Origin: an uncultured Marinilabiliaceae bacterium
Lineage (GTDB): Bacteria > Bacteroidota > Bacteroidia > Bacteroidales > Marinilabiliaceae
Direction: 5' to 3'
Assembly: GCA_905235955.1 (NCBI GenBank)
Contig: CAJONN010000025.1
Coordinates: 1 to 20,693, forward strand
Length of the DNA stretch: 20,693 nt
The stretch's first letter is position 1; the number at the start of each line of letters is the position of its first letter. This document shows, in pieces, positions 17,167 to 20,693 of the stretch. Under the pieces are notes generated by a model. That model searched no databases. It was given only the letters and a program-made list of their open reading frames with translations, and was not told where the DNA came from. The position numbers were made by a program, and so were the translations under genes.

Positions 17167-19549
17167 CATTAGGATTATTTACATTCAACATCTCATCATT
17201 GCAGTTGTCCAATGCTATAGTCATCTGTGCAGTTGTGTTTGACATCAAACCCATAATTACTTTGCTCTCGCTGTATTGATAATAATCATTGATATATGTT
17301 TTCTGCACGTTGGCATTGAACTTTGTTATCAATTTAGCATTAACTATCCAGTCGATATTGAGGCTCAGACCAAACTGGTTGACCTTATAAGGAAGGTTGT
17401 CGTACTTCAGATTGGCTTGTGTAGTTCCAACTTTGAGAAGGTCAGCCAACATACGTCCACGCAAAGCAGGTCCTTGTGGAGTACCATCATATATACTTTC
17501 TCCGGTAACTAACTGACCATTATACTCTTGACCTTTATATTTATATTTGATCAACTCTATGAACAAATTGTCAGCATACTCCATATCGTTGATAGCAATT
17601 GTTGACGATTTGGCCATAATTGCGCCATAATCAGAAGAGTGTGAGAAGAATACTTCAGCATCTATAAGGATATTGTCTGCCGGACGCCAACGATAGCCAA
17701 GTTCAACGTTGTCTATCTTCACCAAATCGGCATCTTTATTCACATCAAATTTGATAACCTGCGGAGCCAACATATTGGTACGCGTCCAAGTGAAGTCCAT
17801 TTCTGAGTTGACCAAAATGGCACTTCGATTAGCACGACCATAAACCAAGCGAATAAAGTTTTTTTCGTTGATTTTATAGTTGGCTGCAAACTGCCAAGAT
17901 GGATTCCACTTGTCAGGAGTATCGGTTTTGTCATCGCGGAAGGCTGCAATGAAGCGGAAGTCGTTCAGCTTATAGTCAAAGCGGAGGCTTGGCGCAATAT
18001 ACTTATTCTCGCCATCACCATTGAAGAAACCCGATAGGTGCGGCAATCCATCATTCTCGTGTTTATATCCTATATCTTTGTATGTCCAGCTATAATCGCT
18101 ATGAGCTGCAGCAGCCTGAGGGTTGTTATAGTCAGGTATATAATCTTCATATTTCATATATTGAAAACTTATACCCGGGCGGATGAGCCAGTTACCAATA
18201 TGAATATCATATTCAGCCGAAGCATTGAAAACATTACGATTGATTTTGAAACCCGGTGCGCCTTTAGAAAAATCGCCCGGACCTTGGAAGAAGTTTGCCA
18301 AAATCTTCAAATCTTTCACTGAGCTCTCAAGTGCAACATACCAAGATTTAGATGTTCGCTGGTTGAAAGATATATAGTCGTCGCCCACAGGAGTTGCCGT
18401 AGCAAATGAATTTTGATAACCACCAGAGAGGTCGAAACGAATATCTTTTTTAGGTTCGAAACTAATGTAGCCATTGAATCCTTCGCTCCGACGAGCTAAA
18501 TCAGGGTGTGGAATCATATCTTTGAGAGGTGTTTGTGGCTCAAAGCAGTTGTAGAGCATATAGCCATAAGGATCTTGATAGTAAAGTTGCTTAAGGTTTT
18601 GCACCTCATCGAGCGTATAATAGTCGCCTTGCGAAGCATCAATAAGTTTGCCAGAAGCTATGAGTTCATCTAACTGCTGTTTGTTAACACCGTCAATTAC
18701 CAGAGGTCTTGGCACTGCATTTACGTCGGGGGCATAAAAAACGCCTTGCTGCGACTGAACATACAATTTGTCGGTCGGACGCTTGCGATACTGAACATTA
18801 GCCGTAAGACCGAGAGCTAACTTTTCGTTAACTTTTTTCTGCAACGAGAAACCTGCCAACGTAGTGTTCAAGTTGCCAACATGAATGTCGCCCGAAATGT
18901 TAAAGTCAGAATCGAGAGGTTTGTTGGTGATGATGTTGATAACGCCCTGAACGGCATTTGCGCCATACAATGCACTGCAAGCACCACGCACAACCTCGAT
19001 GCGCTTAACGTCCTCTATGCCAATAGGTAACACATCAAAATTGATTGTACCCTGAGCAAACTCAAACACCGAACGACCATCAATCATAAGCAATGTATTG
19101 TTGTTCTGAGTGTAGAGGAGCATATTATTGTCTGGTATATTGTTCAAACCACGAATATGAATATCATAAATACCATTGGTTACTTCTGACACTATAACAC
19201 CCGGAATGAAACGAAAGGCCTCTTCGAGAGTGGTTACGCCGTAGGTCTTAAGTTCGGCTTGTGTAATAACTGTTGATGAGAGAGGAGAGGTGAAAGCATC
19301 TTCTTCGCTCTTAGAGGCAGAAGATACACTCTTGTTCATAATCAGAGCAAACAATTCGTCAACACTCGAAACGCCAAGGGTTTCAACTGCTTGCATAAGG
19401 TCTTCGAGTGGAAGCTCAGAGAGTTGCTCGGTAGACATACTCAATATCTGCTCTTTGGTTAGGGCTTTTTGAGCTCTTGCCTCTGAATAAAACAACGATA
19501 CCGACAATAGCACTATTAATAAATGCTTAATACTCAACGCATTATTCAT
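16739..19549 (-). CDS. TonB-dependent outer membrane receptor
   Basis: This 936-residue protein is an outer membrane active transporter of the TonB-dependent family; its substrate is not known. The signal peptide ends at EARA-Q (about residue 26). A leader follows (27-80, including ELPLEDLMQ and DELFALIMNKSVSSASK), then the plug domain (about 85-210: VITQAEL, LEEAFRFIPGVIV, IHIRGLNN, IDGRSVF, IEVVRGACSALYGANAVQGVINIIT). The beta-barrel runs to a C-terminal VGVNFKF ending in Phe, the usual sorting signal. There is no carboxypeptidase-like N-terminal domain and no SusD partner, so it is not a SusC protein; it resembles siderophore- or vitamin-type receptors. It starts 37 bases after the yfiR-like gene, so the two probably share a transcript and job, and it ends at a terminator. 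The last 120 residues are nearly repeated in the next receptor. Confidence 0.93.
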   Translation of the reverse strand: MNNALSIKHLLIVLLSVSLFYSEARAQKALTKEQILSMSTEQLSELPLEDLMQAVETLGVSSVDELFALIMNKSVSSASKSEEDAFTSPLSSTVITQAELKTYGVTTLEEAFRFIPGVIVSEVTNGIYDIHIRGLNNIPDNNMLLYTQNNNTLLMIDGRSVFEFAQGTINFDVLPIGIEDVKRIEVVRGACSALYGANAVQGVINIITNKPLDSDFNISGDIHVGNLNTTLAGFSLQKKVNEKLALGLTANVQYRKRPTDKLYVQSQQGVFYAPDVNAVPRPLVIDGVNKQQLDELIASGKLIDASQGDYYTLDEVQNLKQLYYQDPYGYMLYNCFEPQTPLKDMIPHPDLARRSEGFNGYISFEPKKDIRFDLSGGYQNSFATATPVGDDYISFNQRTSKSWYVALESSVKDLKILANFFQGPGDFSKGAPGFKINRNVFNASAEYDIHIGNWLIRPGISFQYMKYEDYIPDYNNPQAAAAHSDYSWTYKDIGYKHENDGLPHLSGFFNGDGENKYIAPSLRFDYKLNDFRFIAAFRDDKTDTPDKWNPSWQFAANYKINEKNFIRLVYGRANRSAILVNSEMDFTWTRTNMLAPQVIKFDVNKDADLVKIDNVELGYRWRPADNILIDAEVFFSHSSDYGAIMAKSSTIAINDMEYADNLFIELIKYKYKGQEYNGQLVTGESIYDGTPQGPALRGRMLADLLKVGTTQANLKYDNLPYKVNQFGLSLNIDWIVNAKLITKFNANVQKTYINDYYQYSESKVIMGLMSNTTAQMTIALDNCNDEMLNVNNPNGIVSTDGEKYYFSNNTVDELANMPGLSPQLNDIVNPTLEDKVEHKATPSFYGNLSLIYRPVKLIEIAASGNFMTKRYYSTMYNSDGEKLDPLFNVNLKVGYHPSEPIEVFFNAQNLFNNKTRQFVYADELGGVYTVGVNFKF

Positions 19550-19586
19550 AGCAATGGACTTTAAAGGGATTTATCAAACGCTAAAT

Positions 19587-20090
19587 TTAATCAACTTCAG
19601 TACCAAGCTGAAGCAACTTTTGGCTCACTTGCAAGCCACGTTTAGAGATGTTTCGGTTCGATATTTCAAACTTCAACTTACCGCTTTCGGTACGGAATGA
19701 AATACCTGCACCTTGTGCACATTGTCCGCTCTTGCAACTAACAATAAGGTTTTTGTTACCCTCTTGTGCGCTGACAAGTGCAGCAATTTGTGAGCTTTTC
19801 GACTCACCCAAGCAAACGATGTCGCTTTTCTGAATGCCATTAGATGTAGCTGATTCTCTTACAACAACTTTGCGAGAACCAATGGCTTTGGTGGCTGCCA
19901 ACTTATTTAGCTCAGTAGCCAAACCATTATCACCTATTACAGTGATAACCAAATCTTTTGATGCATCTTCAGGTGGCCAACCAATGTTTTTTGCGAAATT
20001 ATAGATGTATAGAGCTTGGAACTGAGCTATTTGAGCTCTGGCACTCAACACACCTAACATTAGCATGATGATTAATAATACTCTTTTCAT
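19587..20090 (-). CDS. YfiR/DUF4154 family periplasmic protein
   Basis: The founding YfiR of Pseudomonas is a periplasmic, redox-sensitive repressor of the diguanylate cyclase YfiN; the role here is unknown. The 167 residues begin with a signal peptide (MKRVLLIIMLMLGVLSARAQ, cleavage after ARA). Family hallmarks are ALYIYNFAKNIGWP at 26-39 and the C-terminal pattern GISFRTESGKLKFEISNRN plus GLQVSQKLLQLG. There are three cysteines after the signal, C93, C119 and C124; the last two could form a disulfide. The gene is 37 bases before the complete TonB receptor, matching the known DUF4154/TonB-receptor neighbourhood seen in other phyla, so I infer a partner role in outer membrane uptake or sensing rather than c-di-GMP control. 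ATG 20090 gives a clean signal peptide. No good -7 element is seen in the 118 bases between it and the upstream terminator. Confidence 0.85.
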   Translation of the reverse strand: MKRVLLIIMLMLGVLSARAQIAQFQALYIYNFAKNIGWPPEDASKDLVITVIGDNGLATELNKLAATKAIGSRKVVVRESATSNGIQKSDIVCLGESKSSQIAALVSAQEGNKNLIVSCKSGQCAQGAGISFRTESGKLKFEISNRNISKRGLQVSQKLLQLGTEVD

Positions 20091-20208
20091 AGAACATTGA
20101 ATTTTGTATTGTCAATTGGTACGATTTAAAGCAAAAAATAGTTTTAAAAAAACAAAAAAAGTTATATCAAAAGTCATATTTGCACTATTGTTTCATACAA
20201 AATCATAC

Positions 20209-20243
20209 AAAAAAACGTGAGCCCTCCAGAGAAGACCCACGTC
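20209..20243 (-). terminator. Intrinsic terminator after the partial TonB receptor
   Basis: In the - strand transcript ACGTGGG (20242-20236) pairs with CTCACGT (20221-20215), seven pairs with one G-T wobble, followed by a T-run (on the + strand, the A-run ending at 20215). It corresponds to the terminator at 16681-16714, with the outer pair changed from G-C to A-T on both arms. It ends the upstream receptor transcript before the yfiR-like gene. Confidence 0.8.
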
Positions 20244-20693
20244 TATATAATATAAGGTATAAATATCAGAACTTGAAGTTCACGCCAACGGTGTAGATGC
20301 CACCAACCTCATCGCCATAGACGAACTGACGAGTTTTGTCGTTGAAGAGGTTTTGAGCGTTGAAGAATACTTCAACCGGATCGGCTGGACGATAGCCAAC
20401 TTTGAGGTTGACGTTGAAGAGGCCATCGAGTTTCTCGCCGTCAGAGTTGTACATCGTAGAGTAGTAGCGCTTGGTCATGAAGTTGCCCGATGCAGCTACT
20501 TCGAGAGCCTTCACTGGGCGATAAATCAAGCTCAAGTTGCCATAGAACGATGGGGTTGCTTTGTTTTCAACCTTGTCTTCCAAAGTCGGATTTACAATCT
20601 CATCAACCTCAGGTGGCAATCCTTCCATTCCAGCCAAGTCGTCAGCTGTCTGCCTACCTAAGTAATATTTAGAACCGTCGGTATAGACAATGC
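20210..20693 (-). repeat. Duplicated receptor 3' end, copy B
   Basis: Counterpart of 16681-17166. It covers the terminator and all of the partial receptor visible in the window, so the duplication continues past the edge by an unknown length. The first 30 bases from the stop are identical to copy A. Confidence 0.85.
20266..20693 (-). CDS. TonB-dependent receptor, C-terminal part (runs off the window edge)
   Basis: The frame is open from the window edge to the stop at 20266, giving about 142 residues of the C-terminal barrel of a second TonB-dependent outer membrane receptor; the start lies outside. Over the last 120 residues it differs from the complete receptor at about 18 positions by eye. 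Shared stretches include KATPSFYGNLSLIYRPVK and NFMTKRYYSTMYNSDGEKLD, and the end is VGVNFKF. The divergence is greater towards the N-terminal side of the visible part (VYTDGSKYYLGRQTADDLAG against VSTDGEKYYFSNNTVDELAN). It is a paralogue in tandem, transcribed in the same direction and ending at its own terminator 23 bases after the stop. Confidence 0.92.
   Translation of the reverse strand, partial: IVYTDGSKYYLGRQTADDLAGMEGLPPEVDEIVNPTLEDKVENKATPSFYGNLSLIYRPVKALEVAASGNFMTKRYYSTMYNSDGEKLDGLFNVNLKVGYRPADPVEVFFNAQNLFNDKTRQFVYGDEVGGIYTVGVNFKF

Noticed and set aside
20130..20160. Possible -7 element TATTTTTTG upstream of the yfiR-like gene
   Set aside because: It has one base too many between TA and TTTG, and no TTTG at the -33 spacing; too weak in such A/T-rich sequence.
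16739..20693. SusC/SusD polysaccharide utilisation locus
   Set aside because: The complete receptor lacks the N-terminal carboxypeptidase-like domain, no SusD lipoprotein or glycoside hydrolase is present, and the neighbour is YfiR-like.

Overview
The window looks like the chromosome of a low-GC member of the Bacteroidota, most likely Bacteroidales; I cannot name the genus. The support is fourfold: several -7 promoter elements of the form TATCTTTG (fitting TAnnTTTG), an almost complete lack of Shine-Dalgarno sequences, a family set typical of the phylum (Bacteroidota-type LptD, GIN-domain/DUF2807 protein, WbqC-like protein, TonB receptors ending in Phe), and A-rich coding strands.

Left half, all on the + strand. 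An upstream region (1-282) holds a 13-bp palindrome, a short direct repeat and a -7 element. It leads into lptD (LPS transport to the outer membrane) and ridA (imine deaminase), which end at a clear intrinsic terminator (3513-3542). A second -7 element (3598-3605) starts a close-packed run: ftsK (chromosome translocase at the septum), a LolA-like lipoprotein carrier, a secreted M23 peptidase with a C-terminal LysM, and a large SNF2-type helicase. After a 78-base gap comes a GIN-domain protein without a signal peptide. This half is mostly envelope building and cell division, plus one DNA-dependent ATPase.

Right half, all on the - strand and converging with the left half at about 11.69 kb. In transcription order it has the 3' end of a TonB-dependent receptor (cut by the window edge) with a terminator, then a yfiR-like periplasmic gene and a complete TonB-dependent receptor 37 bases apart, with a second terminator of the same design. 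Next come an ABC-F ATPase with its own -7 element, a WbqC-like gene broken by a frameshift, and mutS2.

No mobile element, CRISPR array, rRNA or tRNA is visible. Most genes are ordinary core genes. The items most worth a second look are the tandem YfiR/TonB-receptor region with its duplicated receptor end and covarying terminator hairpins, the WbqC frameshift with a hairpin over its start codon, the ABC-F protein with one intact and one degenerate ATP site, and the signal-less GIN protein. I see no convincing new defence or mobile system.
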